64,000 nucleotides of DNA from positions 1 to 64,000 of the forward strand of contig NZ_ADVZ01000002.1 in NCBI RefSeq assembly GCF_000178995.1, written 5' to 3'. Shown here piece by piece: positions 25,799 to 37,985 of this stretch. The translations under genes were made by a program, and so were the position numbers. Under the pieces are notes generated by a model. That model was not told the origin of the DNA, did no database searches, and worked only from the letters and a program-made list of their open reading frames with translations. Each line of letters begins with the position of its first letter. Position 1 is the stretch's first letter. The DNA is from Afipia sp. 1NLS2. GTDB taxonomy: Bacteria; Pseudomonadota; Alphaproteobacteria; Rhizobiales; Xanthobacteraceae.

Positions 25799-26523
25799 GC
25801 GAGATGGCCGTCGAAGACGCCGCACAGCAGACCGAGAAACCGGTTCTCATCGTCACCGGATTGAAGCAGGAGGCCCGCATTGCCGCGGGCCCCGGCCTGA
25901 CGGTGATCTGTAGCTCCAGCAATCCGGTCCAGCTCCGCGAGATGATGATGTCGTTTGACCCCGCGAGCATCAGCGGGATCGTCTCCTTCGGTGTGGCTGG
26001 CGGGTTGAGCCCGAAGTTGCGTTCGGGTGACATTGTCATCGCCTCCGAGATCGTCGCGTCCAAAGGCCGCTGGCTCGCCGCCGAGGGTTTGAGCCAGGCT
26101 TTGTACGGCCTGCCGGAAGGCGAACATCGTATCGTGCGCGGCATTCTCGCCGGCGTGGAGGAGGTCGTGCTCGGCAGCAAGGCCAAGGCCGCGTTGCGTG
26201 CGACGACCGGCGCCGATGCCGTCGACATGGAAAGCCATATCGCGGCCCGTTATGCCGAACAGCATAGCCTGCCGTTCGCAGCCTTGCGCGTCATCAGCGA
26301 CCCGGCGCACCGCGCGCTGCCCGAGATCGCGGCGGCCGCGCTGAAGGCCAATGGCGATGTCGATGTCTGGAAGGTGATGCGCGGCATCGCGCGGCGGCCG
26401 TCGCAGATCCGTGCGCTGGTGCATTCGGGACGCGACTTCAATCGCGCGTTGCGGGGCCTGCGCAGCTATCGCAGCCGGCTCGATGGAGCGTCCAGCTTCC
26501 GCGTTGCCGAGGCGGCGGAGTAG
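25795..26523 (+). CDS. hpnG: Adenosylhopane nucleosidase HpnG (phosphorylase family)
   Basis: A 242-aa enzyme of the PNP/UDP (nucleoside phosphorylase/MTAN) superfamily that releases adenine from adenosylhopane to give ribosylhopane. Signatures are SFGVAGGLSPKLRSGDIVIA and the ribose-contacting VDMESHIAARYAE, with RVISDPA beyond. GTG 25795 sits inside the shc stop (GTGA); ATG 25804 is an alternative. It is the last gene of the hpnC operon; a T-rich hairpin follows. Confidence 0.92.
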   Translation: MSEMAVEDAAQQTEKPVLIVTGLKQEARIAAGPGLTVICSSSNPVQLREMMMSFDPASISGIVSFGVAGGLSPKLRSGDIVIASEIVASKGRWLAAEGLSQALYGLPEGEHRIVRGILAGVEEVVLGSKAKAALRATTGADAVDMESHIAARYAEQHSLPFAALRVISDPAHRALPEIAAAALKANGDVDVWKVMRGIARRPSQIRALVHSGRDFNRALRGLRSYRSRLDGASSFRVAEAAE

Positions 26524-26571
26524 GCGAGCCTCGCAGGGGTTGAATCTCCCTGCTATCGCCTTGAGGCGGCT

Positions 26572-26600
26572 CTATCGTGCGACGATAGATATTTTATTTT
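26572..26600 (+). terminator. Possible terminator of the hpnC-G operon
   Basis: CTATCGT (26572-26578) pairs with ACGATAG (26582-26588) around a 3-base loop, followed by the T-rich run ATATTTTATTTT. The stem is AT-rich and fairly weak, but it sits 48 bases after hpnG and separates the operon from the methyltransferase-like gene. Confidence 0.5.
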
Positions 26601-26641
26601 CCCTTTCGAATAAGCCTGAATCCCGCTAGACGGTGCTCGTC

Positions 26642-27451
26642 ATGATCACGAGCACTTTCAATTATTACGTTTCACATATCGATGATATCGATGGATGGCT
26701 TGATAAAACCACGGCCATCATTTCCAACGCATTGATGCAGCATCAGAGCGCTGTCGGGCTGTCGGGTCCGATCTGCGAAATCGGCGTCCATCGCGGCAAG
26801 TATTTCATCGCGCTCGCCTGCGGGCTGTGCCCGAACGAAAAGGCCATCGCGATCGACCTGTTTGAAAATAGGCAAAAGAACATCGACCATTGCGGTCTCG
26901 GCGAGCGTGGCGTGTTCGATCGGAACGTCGAACACTTCCTCTATCCGCCGTCCATCACCGTCATTTCGGCGAACTCCACAAAACTGGATGTTCACGACAT
27001 TTCCAGACACGGTGCCATTCGCTTTTTCTCCGTCGATGGTGGGAATACCGAAGCGACCACCGCGAGCGATCTTCATCTGGCGGAACAGTCGATCGCGACA
27101 GGCGGCATCGTCGCGCTGGACGACATCCTGAATCAGGACGGGACCGGCGTGATCAGCGGGTATGTGCGCTATCGGCAGGAGGGCGGCAGTCTGCGTGCTT
27201 TCGCGCTGGTGCCCAACAAGCTGCTGCTGACGGATGAAGGCTCGGCTGCGTCCTACAAGAATTTCATGCGAACGAAGTTCGCCTGCTTTGCCGGCCGGCG
27301 GGACATGGAATTCATCGGCGACATCGTCGATCTCTACGTGACGCTTCCGTCATCGAATTCCGGATGGCTGTCGTGGATAAAGGCGAAGATCCATGGGAAA
27401 ATCAGGCAATCGTCTTACCTTGACGGCGCGCCAGGCTTTCGTTTGACGTGA
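26642..27451 (+). CDS. Class I SAM-dependent methyltransferase-like protein inside the hopanoid locus
   Basis: A 269-aa protein with a Rossmann-type SAM-binding start: GPICEIGVHRGKYF (about 42-55) matches motif I. It is followed by an acidic beta-2 end (IAIDLFENRQKN) and later FFSVDGGNTE and GIVALDDIL, resembling the Methyltransf_24/cephalosporin-hydroxylase-like group often linked to surface glycans. No signal or membrane segment is seen. The flanking DNA and first codons are clearly less GC-rich than the neighbours, suggesting acquisition. It lies between hpnG and the convergent hpnH and shares a bidirectional terminator with hpnH. ATG 26642 is chosen over GTG 26633. A role in hopanoid head-group modification is only a guess. 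Confidence 0.6.
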   Translation: MITSTFNYYVSHIDDIDGWLDKTTAIISNALMQHQSAVGLSGPICEIGVHRGKYFIALACGLCPNEKAIAIDLFENRQKNIDHCGLGERGVFDRNVEHFLYPPSITVISANSTKLDVHDISRHGAIRFFSVDGGNTEATTASDLHLAEQSIATGGIVALDDILNQDGTGVISGYVRYRQEGGSLRAFALVPNKLLLTDEGSAASYKNFMRTKFACFAGRRDMEFIGDIVDLYVTLPSSNSGWLSWIKAKIHGKIRQSSYLDGAPGFRLT

Positions 27452-27490
27452 AGCCGCGGAGCAGGTGATCGTCGTCAGCCGGCAGAACAA

Positions 27491-27523
27491 TAAAAAAGCC
27501 CCGGATCGCTCCGGGGCTTTTTC
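27491..27523. terminator. Bidirectional terminator between the methyltransferase-like gene and hpnH
   Basis: AGCCCCGGA (27497-27505) and TCCGGGGCT (27510-27518) form a perfect 9-bp stem with a 4-base loop. It is flanked by an A-run on the left (27492-27497) and a T-run on the right (27518-27522), so it should stop transcription from both convergent genes. Confidence 0.92.
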
Positions 27524-27542
27524 ACATTCGTATGTCCGTGAA

Positions 27543-28733
<1,191 letters not shown>

Positions 28734-28751
28734 GAAGAAGCGTCTTTCCGA

Positions 28752-29726
28752 TTAGAGCTGTGCTCCGGCTCTGACCGATGTCAGCTCCGGCGGCAGCTTG
28801 AACTCGATGTTTTCCTCGCGTCCTGGCACCACATCCACCGTCACGGGGGCGATGCGGCGAAGGGCGTCGATCACGTCATCGACAAGGACTTCCGGAGCGG
28901 ATGCCCCGGCGGTGATTCCGACCGTTTTGACGCCGCGGAGCCACTCCGGATTGAGTTGGCTGCCGTCGGCGATCAGATAGCTCGGGACACCGACTTCGGT
29001 GCCGATTTCGCGCAAACGGTTGGAGTTGGAACTGTTGGTCGCGCCGACAACAAGGATCAGGTCGACGAGCTTGCTGAGGTCGCGAACCGAGGACTGTCGA
29101 TTCTGCGTAGCATAGCAGATATCGCGGGTGTCGGGTCCCTCAAGATCGGGAAACCGCTCTGCGAGAGCCGCAATGATGTCCTTGGTGTCGTCGACGCTGA
29201 GCGTGGTCTGGGTGATGTAGGCGACCGGCGCATCGCTCGGAATGTCGAGCCGCGCGACGTCTTCCACGCTCTGCACCAGCGTCACCGGGCCGGGGACCTG
29301 ACCCATGGTGCCGACCACCTCCGGGTGGCCCTCATGGCCGATCAGCACCAGTTGCCGGCCCTTGCCGACATAGCGCTTGCCCTGATTGTGGACCTTGGAG
29401 ACGAGCGGGCAGGTGGCGTCCAGCACCGGAAGGTTACGCGAAGCAGCTTCGGCTTCTACGCTCTTGGCGACGCCATGCGCGCTGAACACGGTGATGGCGT
29501 TGTCCGGCACTTCATGGACGTCTTCCACGAACACCGCGCCCTTCGCCTTGAGGCTCTCGACCACGTACTTGTTGTGGACGATCTCGTGGCGGACATAGAC
29601 CGGCGGGCCATACTTCTCCAGCGCGCGTTCGACGATTTCGATCGCACGCACCACGCCCGCGCAGAAGCCGCGCGGCTGGGCCAGCAGGACCTGAAGTGTG
29701 GTCGGAGTAGGGATCTTGTTAAGCAA
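28752..29726 (-). CDS. ispH: 4-hydroxy-3-methylbut-2-enyl diphosphate reductase
   Basis: A 324-aa iron-sulfur enzyme of the MEP pathway that reduces HMBPP to IPP and DMAPP. The three conserved cluster cysteines are visible in RGFCAGV, DATCPLV and DICYATQ. The HEIVHN, SAHGV and GHEGHPEV substrate motifs and TQTTLS are also visible. I place the start at TTG 29726, overlapping the dxs stop by 8 bases, because the conserved domain starts about 10 residues later. There is no nearby ATG, so the exact start is uncertain. It may be an additional copy, as in many hopanoid clusters. Confidence 0.92.
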   Translation of the reverse strand: MLNKIPTPTTLQVLLAQPRGFCAGVVRAIEIVERALEKYGPPVYVRHEIVHNKYVVESLKAKGAVFVEDVHEVPDNAITVFSAHGVAKSVEAEAASRNLPVLDATCPLVSKVHNQGKRYVGKGRQLVLIGHEGHPEVVGTMGQVPGPVTLVQSVEDVARLDIPSDAPVAYITQTTLSVDDTKDIIAALAERFPDLEGPDTRDICYATQNRQSSVRDLSKLVDLILVVGATNSSNSNRLREIGTEVGVPSYLIADGSQLNPEWLRGVKTVGITAGASAPEVLVDDVIDALRRIAPVTVDVVPGREENIEFKLPPELTSVRAGAQL

Positions 29727-31635
29727 GCTGCACCGCGTTGATTTCGTTTTCACGGCCGAGCGCCTCGAACACGCGCTTAACGATGCCCTTGGCATCGAGA
29801 CCGGCCTTTGCGTACATCGCAGCGGGGCTGTCCTGGTCGATGAAGACGTCCGGCAGCACCATCGAGCGAACCTTCAGGCCCTTGTCGAGAGCGCCCGCCT
29901 CGGCGAGCGTGTGGAGCACCTGCGCGCCGAAGCCGCCGATTGCACCTTCCTCGATGGTGATGAGAACATCGTGGTCGCGCGCAAGTTGCAGCACCAGATC
30001 GGTATCGATCGGTTTTGCGAAGCGCGCATCGGCGACCGTTGTGGTCAGCCCGTGCGATTTCAGAATGTCGGCAGCCTTCAGCGATTCATTGAGCCGTGTG
30101 CCGAGCGACAGGATCGCCACCGACGAGCCTTCGCGCACGATGCGGCCCTTGCCGATTTCGAGCGGAACGCCTTCGGAAGGGAGATCGACGCCGACACCGT
30201 CGCCGCGCGGGAAGCGGAAGGCGGAGGGGCGGTCGTTGATGCCGGCGGCGGTCGCGACCATGTGCACGAGTTCGGCTTCGTCCGACGCGGCCATGATGAC
30301 CATGTCGGGCAGGCAGCCGAGATAAGCGAGGTCGAACGAGCCTGCATGCGTCGGGCCATCGGCGCCGACGAGACCGGCGCGGTCGATCACGAAGCGCACC
30401 GGCAGTTTCTGAATCGCGACGTCATGCACCACCTGATCGTAGGCGCGTTGCAGGAAGGTCGAGTAGATCGCGACGAACGGCTTCATGCCTTCGGTGGCAA
30501 GGCCCGCAGCGAACGTCACTGCATGCTGTTCGGCGATGCCGACGTCGAACGTACGCTCGGGATAGACCTTCTGGAAAATATCGATGCCGGTACCTGACGG
30601 CATCGCGGCGGTGATGCCGATGATCTTCTCGTCCTTCTCGGCGAGCTTGACCAGCGCATTGCCGAACACGCTCGTGTAGGAGGGCGCGTTGGCCTTTGCC
30701 TTGTTCTGCTTGCCGGTGGCGACATCGAATTTAACGACGCCGTGGTACTTATCCTTGGCCGTCTCGGCGTGGCTGTAGCCCTTGCCCTTCTGCGTCACGA
30801 CATGGATCAGCGTCGGGCCGACCTTGGAGTCGCGGACGTTCTTCAGCACCGGGAGCAGATGGTCGAGGTTGTGGCCGTCGATCGGGCCGACATAGTAGAA
30901 GCCAAGCTCCTCGAACAGCGTGCCGCCCGAGAGCATGCCGCGGGCGTATTCCTCGGCGCGCTGCGCGCCCTTTTCGACGAATTTCGGCAGCCGCTTGGCA
31001 ACCTGCTTGCCGATCTCGCGCAGCGACCGATAGGTGTTGCTGGAGGTCAGCCGCGACAGGTAGGACGACATCGCGCCGACCGGCGGGGCGATCGACATTT
31101 CGTTGTCGTTGAGGATGACGATCAGTCGCGAATCCATCGCGCCTGCATTGTTCATCGCCTCATAGGCCATGCCGGCGGACATCGCGCCGTCGCCGATCAC
31201 GGCGATCACGTTGTTGTTGGCGCCCGACAGGTCGCGGGCCACCGCCATGCCCAGACCGGCGGAGATCGAGGTGGAGGAGTGCGCGGTGCCGAAGCAGTCG
31301 TATTCACTCTCGGCGCGCTTGGTGAAGCCGGACAAGCCGCCACCTTGCCGAAGCGTACGAATCCGGTCACGTCGGCTGGTCAGAATCTTGTGAGGATAAG
31401 CTTGATGGCCGACATCCCAGATGATGCGGTCCTCGGGCGTATTAAAAACATGATGTAACGCGACAGTGAGTTCCACCACGCCAAGGCCTGAGCCGAGATG
31501 GCCGCCCGTTACCGCAACCGTATTGATGGTTTCCGCGCGCAGCTCCTGTGCCACCTGTGCCAGCTCGCTTTCTTTGAGCTTGCGCAAATCGGAGGGACAG
31601 TTGATCTGGTCGAGCAACGGTGTGGATGAGGTCAT
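29719..31635 (-). CDS. dxs: 1-deoxy-D-xylulose-5-phosphate synthase
   Basis: A 638-aa thiamine-diphosphate enzyme that condenses pyruvate and glyceraldehyde-3-phosphate, the entry and flux-controlling step of the MEP isoprenoid route. The TPP motif [18 protein letters not shown] is present, with [12 protein letters not shown] near the N terminus. The pyrimidine-binding domain shows [15 protein letters not shown], and a transketolase C-terminal domain follows. It heads the dxs-ispH-hpnH operon and is divergent from hpnN, 212 bases apart. Its presence ties precursor supply to hopanoid production. Confidence 0.96.
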   Translation of the reverse strand: MTSSTPLLDQINCPSDLRKLKESELAQVAQELRAETINTVAVTGGHLGSGLGVVELTVALHHVFNTPEDRIIWDVGHQAYPHKILTSRRDRIRTLRQGGGLSGFTKRAESEYDCFGTAHSSTSISAGLGMAVARDLSGANNNVIAVIGDGAMSAGMAYEAMNNAGAMDSRLIVILNDNEMSIAPPVGAMSSYLSRLTSSNTYRSLREIGKQVAKRLPKFVEKGAQRAEEYARGMLSGGTLFEELGFYYVGPIDGHNLDHLLPVLKNVRDSKVGPTLIHVVTQKGKGYSHAETAKDKYHGVVKFDVATGKQNKAKANAPSYTSVFGNALVKLAEKDEKIIGITAAMPSGTGIDIFQKVYPERTFDVGIAEQHAVTFAAGLATEGMKPFVAIYSTFLQRAYDQVVHDVAIQKLPVRFVIDRAGLVGADGPTHAGSFDLAYLGCLPDMVIMAASDEAELVHMVATAAGINDRPSAFRFPRGDGVGVDLPSEGVPLEIGKGRIVREGSSVAILSLGTRLNESLKAADILKSHGLTTTVADARFAKPIDTDLVLQLARDHDVLITIEEGAIGGFGAQVLHTLAEAGALDKGLKVRSMVLPDVFIDQDSPAAMYAKAGLDAKGIVKRVFEALGRENEINAVQLA

Positions 31636-31847
31636 TGGGGGAGATCCGAACTGTACAAGAACAAGACGTGAACGGCGAGGAAGTGTATCATTAAGGCAGC
31701 TATGACGCAGTAGTTCCCGGCAATTTTCCGCCTTATGCCATGATTATGTGTCCAATGGGCACCTATCCAGCAGGTCAGAGTTAATCCGCTGGCCTACCTA
31801 AAACGCGCAATCCCTCAACCTGATCGCTTCAAATAGAAAGAAAACCT

Positions 31848-34454
31848 GTGCTGACAAGGATAATTGTCTCTTTGGTCAAGACTTGTACGCGCCATGCATG
31901 GCTTACCGTACTTCTTGGCGTTATTTTGGCAGTCATAGCCGGTATATATGCATCGCACAATTTTGCGATTTCGACCGACGTCAACAAGCTGATCTCCGAA
32001 AACCTGCCCTGGCGGCAGCGTGAACTGGCCTATGAAAAGGCATTTCCGGGCCGAAACGAGCTGATTATCGCGGTTGTTGAGGCTGCAACCCCGGAATTGG
32101 CCGCCCAGGCGAGCGCGGCGTTGGAGCAAAAACTCGCACCGCAGACCGATAAATTCACCTCGGTGGTCCGCCCGGCGGATACCCCGTTTTTCCAGAATAA
32201 CGGACTTTTGTTCTTGTCCACGGCCGAGGTCGGCAAGATCACCGGCCAGTATACGGCGGCCCAGCCGTTTTTTGACATCCTGCATGACGATCCGAGCATC
32301 CGAGGTCTGACCGGCGTGCTCCAGACCGCGCTGCAAGGCGTGGAGCGCGGCAAGCTGCCGCGCGAGGGGCTGGCGCGGCCGCTCAATCTCGTCTCCGAGA
32401 GTCTCGAGCAGATCCTCATGACCGGCAGCGGCACCTTTTCCTGGCGGCAACTCACCAGCAACGAGCCGTTGACGCCCTCCGACCTGCGTTCGCTTATCCT
32501 GATCCAGCCGATCCTCGACTATCAGGCGCTCGAGCCCGGCAAGGTCGCAACCGACGCGATCCGGCAGGCGGCGAGAGATCTGTCGTTCGACAAGAATTTT
32601 CACGCTCGCGTGCGCCTGACCGGCCCGGTGCCGATCGCCAACGAGGAATTCGGCACGGTACAGGATGGCGCGCTGGAAAACGGCATTGCGACGATCCTGA
32701 TCGTGATCTTCATCCTGTGGCTTGCGCTGCATTCGCCGCGGATCATTCTGGCGGTGCTGATCACACTCGCCATCGGCTTGTCGGTGACGACGGCGGTGGC
32801 ATTGCTGATCGCGCAGTCGTTCAATCTGATATCGATCGCGTTCTTCGTGCTATTCGTCGGTCTCGGCGTCGATTTCGGAATTCAGTACAGCGTCCGCTAC
32901 AGATCGGATCGTTACGACGTCCCCGATCTGCAGGAGGCGCTGGAGGCGGCAGCCAAACATGCCGCGGTGCCGCTGACGCTCGCCGCCGTGGCGACCGCCG
33001 CAGGCTTCCTGTCGTTCCTGCCGACGCATTACAAAGGCGTGTCCGAACTCGGCAAGATCGCCGGTGCAGGCATGCTGATCGCGTTCTTCATGGCGGTGAC
33101 GGTGCTGCCCGCGCTGTTGAAGCTGTTCAACCCGCCGGGCGAAAAGGAGCCTGTCGGCTACGCCTTCCTCGCGCCGGTCGACAAGTTTCTGGAAGACCAC
33201 CGCATTGGCATCGTCGCGACCACGCTCGGCGTGGCGACGCTCGGCCTGCCGCTATTGTACTTCCTGCATTTCGACTTCAACCCGATGAACCTGCGCAGCC
33301 CGAAGGTGGAGTCGATCGCGACCTATCTCGACCTGCGCCGCGATCCGACCACCGCGACCAATGCTGTAGAGGTATTGGCGCCGTCACTTGCGGCGGCGAA
33401 GGAGGCCGAACAGCGGCTGGCGAAACTGCCGGAAGTGTCCCGCACTACGACGTTGGACAGTTTCGTGCCGGAGGATCAGCAGGCCAAGCTCGGCTTGATC
33501 CGCCGTGCCGCGGGCGCGCTCGATCCAATCTTCAGATCGCAGCCCGGTGCTGCGGCGGAGGATTTCGACAACGTTGCGGCGCTGACGGACGCCGCCGCAG
33601 CCCTCAAGCGCACGGCCGGAAAGTCTTCGCCCGAAGTCGCGGCCGCCGCCAACCGGCTTGCGGGCGATCTGACCCGGCTCGCGCAATCCGACAAATCGGT
33701 GCGCGACAAGACCGCGGAGATATTCCTGTCGCCGTATCACACCCTGGTGGAGCAGGTTCGCAATTCGCTGAAGGCCCAGCCGATCACGCTGAAAAACCTG
33801 CCGCCTGAACTCGTCGCGGACTGGATGACGCCGGATGGGCGCGCGCGCGTCGAGGCGCAGCCGAAGGGTGATCCGAACGACAATGAGACGCTGCGCAAGT
33901 TTGCGGCGGCGGTTCAGAAGGTCGAGCCGACTGCGGTCGGCGGACCGATCTCGATTCTGGAATCGGGCCACACCATCGTCATGGCGTTCATTCAGGCAGG
34001 CTGCTGGGCGCTCCTGTCGATCGGTGTCCTTTTGTACATCGTTCTGCGGCGGTTCACTGACGTGCTGTTGACGCTGGTGCCGCTCATTCTCGCGGGCGTT
34101 GTGACGCTGGAGATCTGCGTCATCATCGGAATGCCGCTGAATTTTGCCAACATCATCGCGCTGCCGTTGCTGCTCGGTGTCGGCGTCGCGTTCAAGATCT
34201 ATTACGTGACGGCGTGGCGGGCAGGGCACGTCAAGCTGCTGCAATCGAGCCTGACGCGCGCGATCTTCTTCAGTGCGATGACGACCGCGACGGCATTCGG
34301 CAGCCTGTGGCTGTCGAGCCATCCCGGCACGTCGAGCATGGGCAAGCTGATGGCGCTGTCGCTGGTGACGACGCTCGCGGCGGCGGTGCTGTTTCAGCCG
34401 GCCCTAATGGGCCGCCCCCGCGATGTCGGGGAGAAGACAGATGTCGGAGACTGA
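31848..34454 (+). CDS. hpnN: Hopanoid transporter HpnN (RND superfamily)
   Basis: An 868-aa inner-membrane protein of the HpnN/MmpL-like RND group that moves hopanoids from the inner to the outer membrane. An N-terminal transmembrane helix (about 18-35) is followed by a large periplasmic domain starting STDVNKLISENLPW. A five-helix bundle (about 275-425) carries FVLFVGLGVDFGIQYSVRYR. A second periplasmic domain and a second bundle follow near the C terminus. Start is GTG 31848 after AGAAAGAAAACCT. Its last 51 bases overlap the oppositely oriented DUF2147 gene. Confidence 0.92.
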   Translation: MLTRIIVSLVKTCTRHAWLTVLLGVILAVIAGIYASHNFAISTDVNKLISENLPWRQRELAYEKAFPGRNELIIAVVEAATPELAAQASAALEQKLAPQTDKFTSVVRPADTPFFQNNGLLFLSTAEVGKITGQYTAAQPFFDILHDDPSIRGLTGVLQTALQGVERGKLPREGLARPLNLVSESLEQILMTGSGTFSWRQLTSNEPLTPSDLRSLILIQPILDYQALEPGKVATDAIRQAARDLSFDKNFHARVRLTGPVPIANEEFGTVQDGALENGIATILIVIFILWLALHSPRIILAVLITLAIGLSVTTAVALLIAQSFNLISIAFFVLFVGLGVDFGIQYSVRYRSDRYDVPDLQEALEAAAKHAAVPLTLAAVATAAGFLSFLPTHYKGVSELGKIAGAGMLIAFFMAVTVLPALLKLFNPPGEKEPVGYAFLAPVDKFLEDHRIGIVATTLGVATLGLPLLYFLHFDFNPMNLRSPKVESIATYLDLRRDPTTATNAVEVLAPSLAAAKEAEQRLAKLPEVSRTTTLDSFVPEDQQAKLGLIRRAAGALDPIFRSQPGAAAEDFDNVAALTDAAAALKRTAGKSSPEVAAAANRLAGDLTRLAQSDKSVRDKTAEIFLSPYHTLVEQVRNSLKAQPITLKNLPPELVADWMTPDGRARVEAQPKGDPNDNETLRKFAAAVQKVEPTAVGGPISILESGHTIVMAFIQAGCWALLSIGVLLYIVLRRFTDVLLTLVPLILAGVVTLEICVIIGMPLNFANIIALPLLLGVGVAFKIYYVTAWRAGHVKLLQSSLTRAIFFSAMTTATAFGSLWLSSHPGTSSMGKLMALSLVTTLAAAVLFQPALMGRPRDVGEKTDVGD

Positions 34455-35030
34455 ACCGGGAGCCGGGGGCGTCGTTGCTGCCGCTCCCGGCATCGGGGCG
34501 GGAGCCTTCTGACCGATGGTCCGCGGAACGCTGCCGGTCGCTTTCGTGCCGGTATGTGGTGTCCCGGCGTGCGGCGTGGCTGGATTGGCGGCCATCGGCG
34601 TGACCGGCTCGAGCACGCGCGTCCACGTCTCGCCGCCGCACAGGAAGCCGAGCACGCAGCCCTCGACCTTCAACTGGTTCGGTGACGACAACTTGATCGA
34701 GGACTCGTAGGTTTTGCCGTCCTTGGCGTTATAGATGTGGCCGTTCCACTTGCCCTTCTCGTCCTCGTCCTTCTGCATGTCGAGAAGAACCGGCATGCCG
34801 AGGGTGGGGCGACTGCGCTTGGTTTTGTCCGGGTTCTTGCTGTCCACACCGCCCGGCGTCTTTTCCGTGGCGACGACGCCCCAGAGGTGACCGTTGCAGT
34901 CGGCGATGCGGATGGTGGCCACGCCTTCCTTAACCAGCCATTCGCCGGGGATTTCGGCGGCATGGGCAATACCCGCGACTGAACCCATGGCACCGAATAA
35001 GACTATCGCCGAACAAGCTAATTTTCGCAT
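34404..35030 (-). CDS. Exported DUF2147-like protein
   Basis: A 208-aa exported protein with a Sec signal peptide (MRKLACSAIVLFG core, AHAAE cleavage region). A DUF2147-type lipocalin-like domain follows (EIPGEWLVKEGVATIRIADC, then WNGHIYNAKDGKTYESSIKL and CVLGFLCGGETWTR). The last 70 residues are a Pro/Thr/Ala/Gly-rich tail that does not look folded. The reading frame is open 21 bases upstream, but the ATG at 35030 gives a clean signal peptide. Function is unknown. The tail overlaps the end of hpnN by 51 bases on the other strand. Confidence 0.78.
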   Translation of the reverse strand: MRKLACSAIVLFGAMGSVAGIAHAAEIPGEWLVKEGVATIRIADCNGHLWGVVATEKTPGGVDSKNPDKTKRSRPTLGMPVLLDMQKDEDEKGKWNGHIYNAKDGKTYESSIKLSSPNQLKVEGCVLGFLCGGETWTRVLEPVTPMAANPATPHAGTPHTGTKATGSVPRTIGQKAPAPMPGAAATTPPAPGSVSDICLLPDIAGAAH

Positions 35031-35144
35031 GAATCCTCGCGCAGGCTGCAAACGAAAGTAAACCGTAATTTCACGGGGCGTTCCATCCGGCCGCCGTGGG
35101 CCGCGACGCTTTTTTCGGTTGACGAGCGACCCATCAAACGACGT

Positions 35145-36545
<1,401 letters not shown>

Positions 36546-36566
36546 TACGTTTCTCAGTTTAGGATT

Positions 36567-36682
36567 GTCATTCCGGGATGGGCCCTGCAGGGGACCGGAC
36601 CCGGAATCTCTCTCGGTATCGATGCGGACTCGCCGCACCGGATTCTGGGTCGCTCGCGAAGCTGCTCGCGCCCCGACATGAC
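36567..36682. repeat. Intergenic imperfect inverted-repeat element
   Basis: The 149-base gap between hpnO and the SDR begins GTCATTCCGGGATG and ends CGCCCCGACATGAC, which are imperfect inverted copies of each other. Between them lie GGACCCGGAATCTC and CCGGATTCTGGGT-like segments, also mutually related. This pattern resembles the dispersed intergenic repeat common in Bradyrhizobiaceae genomes, which folds into a long stem. The family assignment is from memory. Confidence 0.55.
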
Positions 36683-36694
36683 CGCGCGTGTTGC

Positions 36695-37447
36695 TTACTT
36701 ACCGCCGGTGACGTCGAGGAACGTGCCGGTGATGAAGGACGCCTCGCTACTGGCCAGCCACAGGATCGCCTTCGCCACCTCTTCAGGCTGACCGCCTCGC
36801 CCAAGAGGGATCGTGTCCTTGACGCGATCCACGCGGTTCGGCTCGCCGCCGCTGGCATGCATCTCGGTGTAAATGTGGCCGGGGCGAATGCAGTTGACGC
36901 GGATGCCCTCGCGCGCGACTTCCTTGGCGAAGCCCGTCGTGAATGTCTCGAGGGCGCCCTTTGATGCGGCGTAGTCGATATATTCGTTGGGACTGCCGAG
37001 CCGCGCCGCTGCCGACGAGATGTTGACGATCACGCCGCCGCGCCCGTTGTGTCGGTGTGACATACGCTTCGCTGCCTGCTGTGCGCAGAGAATCGGGCCG
37101 ATTGCGTTGACTGCGAAAATACGCTGCATCCGCTCGAATTCGAGGTCCTCCAGCCGGGACTGCTTTGCAATGATCGCCGCATTGTTCACCAGCACGTCGA
37201 GCCGCCCGAATTTCTGGTCAATTGCGGCGAAGAGCTGAGCGATTTGCTTCGGGTCTGCGCTGTCTGCGCGCACGGCCAATGCGCGGCGTCCGACGGCTTC
37301 CACATCGTGCACCACTGCAAGAGCGGCAGACTCATTGGAGATAAAGCTGATCGCGACATCGTATCCCTGTGCCGCAGCAAGCCGTGCCGTTGCCGCGCCG
37401 ACACCGCGACCGCCACCGGTTATCAAAATAAGCTGCGCTTGTTCCAT
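36695..37447 (-). CDS. Short-chain dehydrogenase/reductase
   Basis: A 250-aa cytosolic NAD(P)-dependent oxidoreductase of the classical SDR family. The cofactor motif is TGGGRGVG (about 10-17), the structural motif is VNNAA, and the catalytic set is NISS plus the Tyr/Lys pair in YAASKGALE. The C terminus reads ITGTFLDVTGGK as in FabG-type enzymes, where the terminal GG closes the fold. Substrate is unknown; it could be a 3-oxoacyl or sugar/alcohol oxidoreductase. It stands alone, with the strong terminator at 37532-37566 upstream. Confidence 0.88.
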   Translation of the reverse strand: MEQAQLILITGGGRGVGAATARLAAAQGYDVAISFISNESAALAVVHDVEAVGRRALAVRADSADPKQIAQLFAAIDQKFGRLDVLVNNAAIIAKQSRLEDLEFERMQRIFAVNAIGPILCAQQAAKRMSHRHNGRGGVIVNISSAAARLGSPNEYIDYAASKGALETFTTGFAKEVAREGIRVNCIRPGHIYTEMHASGGEPNRVDRVKDTIPLGRGGQPEEVAKAILWLASSEASFITGTFLDVTGGK

Positions 37448-37531
37448 CTCGCGGACCTTTCATGGTGGGTGGGCTTGAATCGGGGGATGTGCGGATCAAG
37501 TCCTGTTTAACGTAGAAGGGCCGGGGACAGC

Positions 37532-37566
37532 AAAAAGCCGCCGCATCGATGATGCGGCGGCTTTTT
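37532..37566. terminator. Very strong bidirectional-type terminator
   Basis: AAAAAGCCGCCGCATC and GATGCGGCGGCTTTTT form a perfect 16-bp inverted repeat with a 3-base loop. Read leftward it terminates the small Cys-rich gene at 37592-37828, which ends 26 bases away, and insulates the SDR gene. Confidence 0.92.
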
Positions 37567-37591
37567 GTTTGTCCGGATATCGCAGGCGATC

Positions 37592-37828
37592 TTACTGACC
37601 GTGGCTGATCAGAACGCCATCACACGTCTTGCTGATCTTGGGACGATGCTGCTGCAAACAGGAGAGGATCACGAGGTCCGACTGATCCATCACGGAGCGG
37701 CAATAACGCGAAACGTCCTTCGCGCAAGCCTTCTGCTCCTCGGGCGTGCCGCTGCGGGCCTGTCCCTGTGCCATGACCGCAGCCGTCGAGGACGCAAGCA
37801 ATGCGGCAACGAGAAGTGTTCTGATCAT
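37592..37828 (-). CDS. Small exported cysteine-rich protein
   Basis: A 78-aa protein with a signal peptide (MIRTLLVAALLASSTAAVMAQ). The mature part has four cysteines: ACAKDVSRYC, SCLQQH and KTC. The spacing resembles the GLG1-type cysteine-rich repeat common in rhizobial small periplasmic proteins. ATG 37828 follows AAAGGAC. Function is unknown; the paired cysteines probably form disulfides in the periplasm. A strong terminator follows. Confidence 0.75.
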   Translation of the reverse strand: MIRTLLVAALLASSTAAVMAQGQARSGTPEEQKACAKDVSRYCRSVMDQSDLVILSCLQQHRPKISKTCDGVLISHGQ

Positions 37829-37985
37829 TTTCGTCCTTTGTCTGATGGCGGTGCGATTCGCACTATAGAGGCCATGGAGATGAATACCAAACGCAACCGG
37901 CAAGCACCGTCTTCGCTCGCCGGTTTTACGCGCGTTGTGCAGATCAAATGTGGCAGCAATCGTAGTGCTGTATTCGACGATTTTC

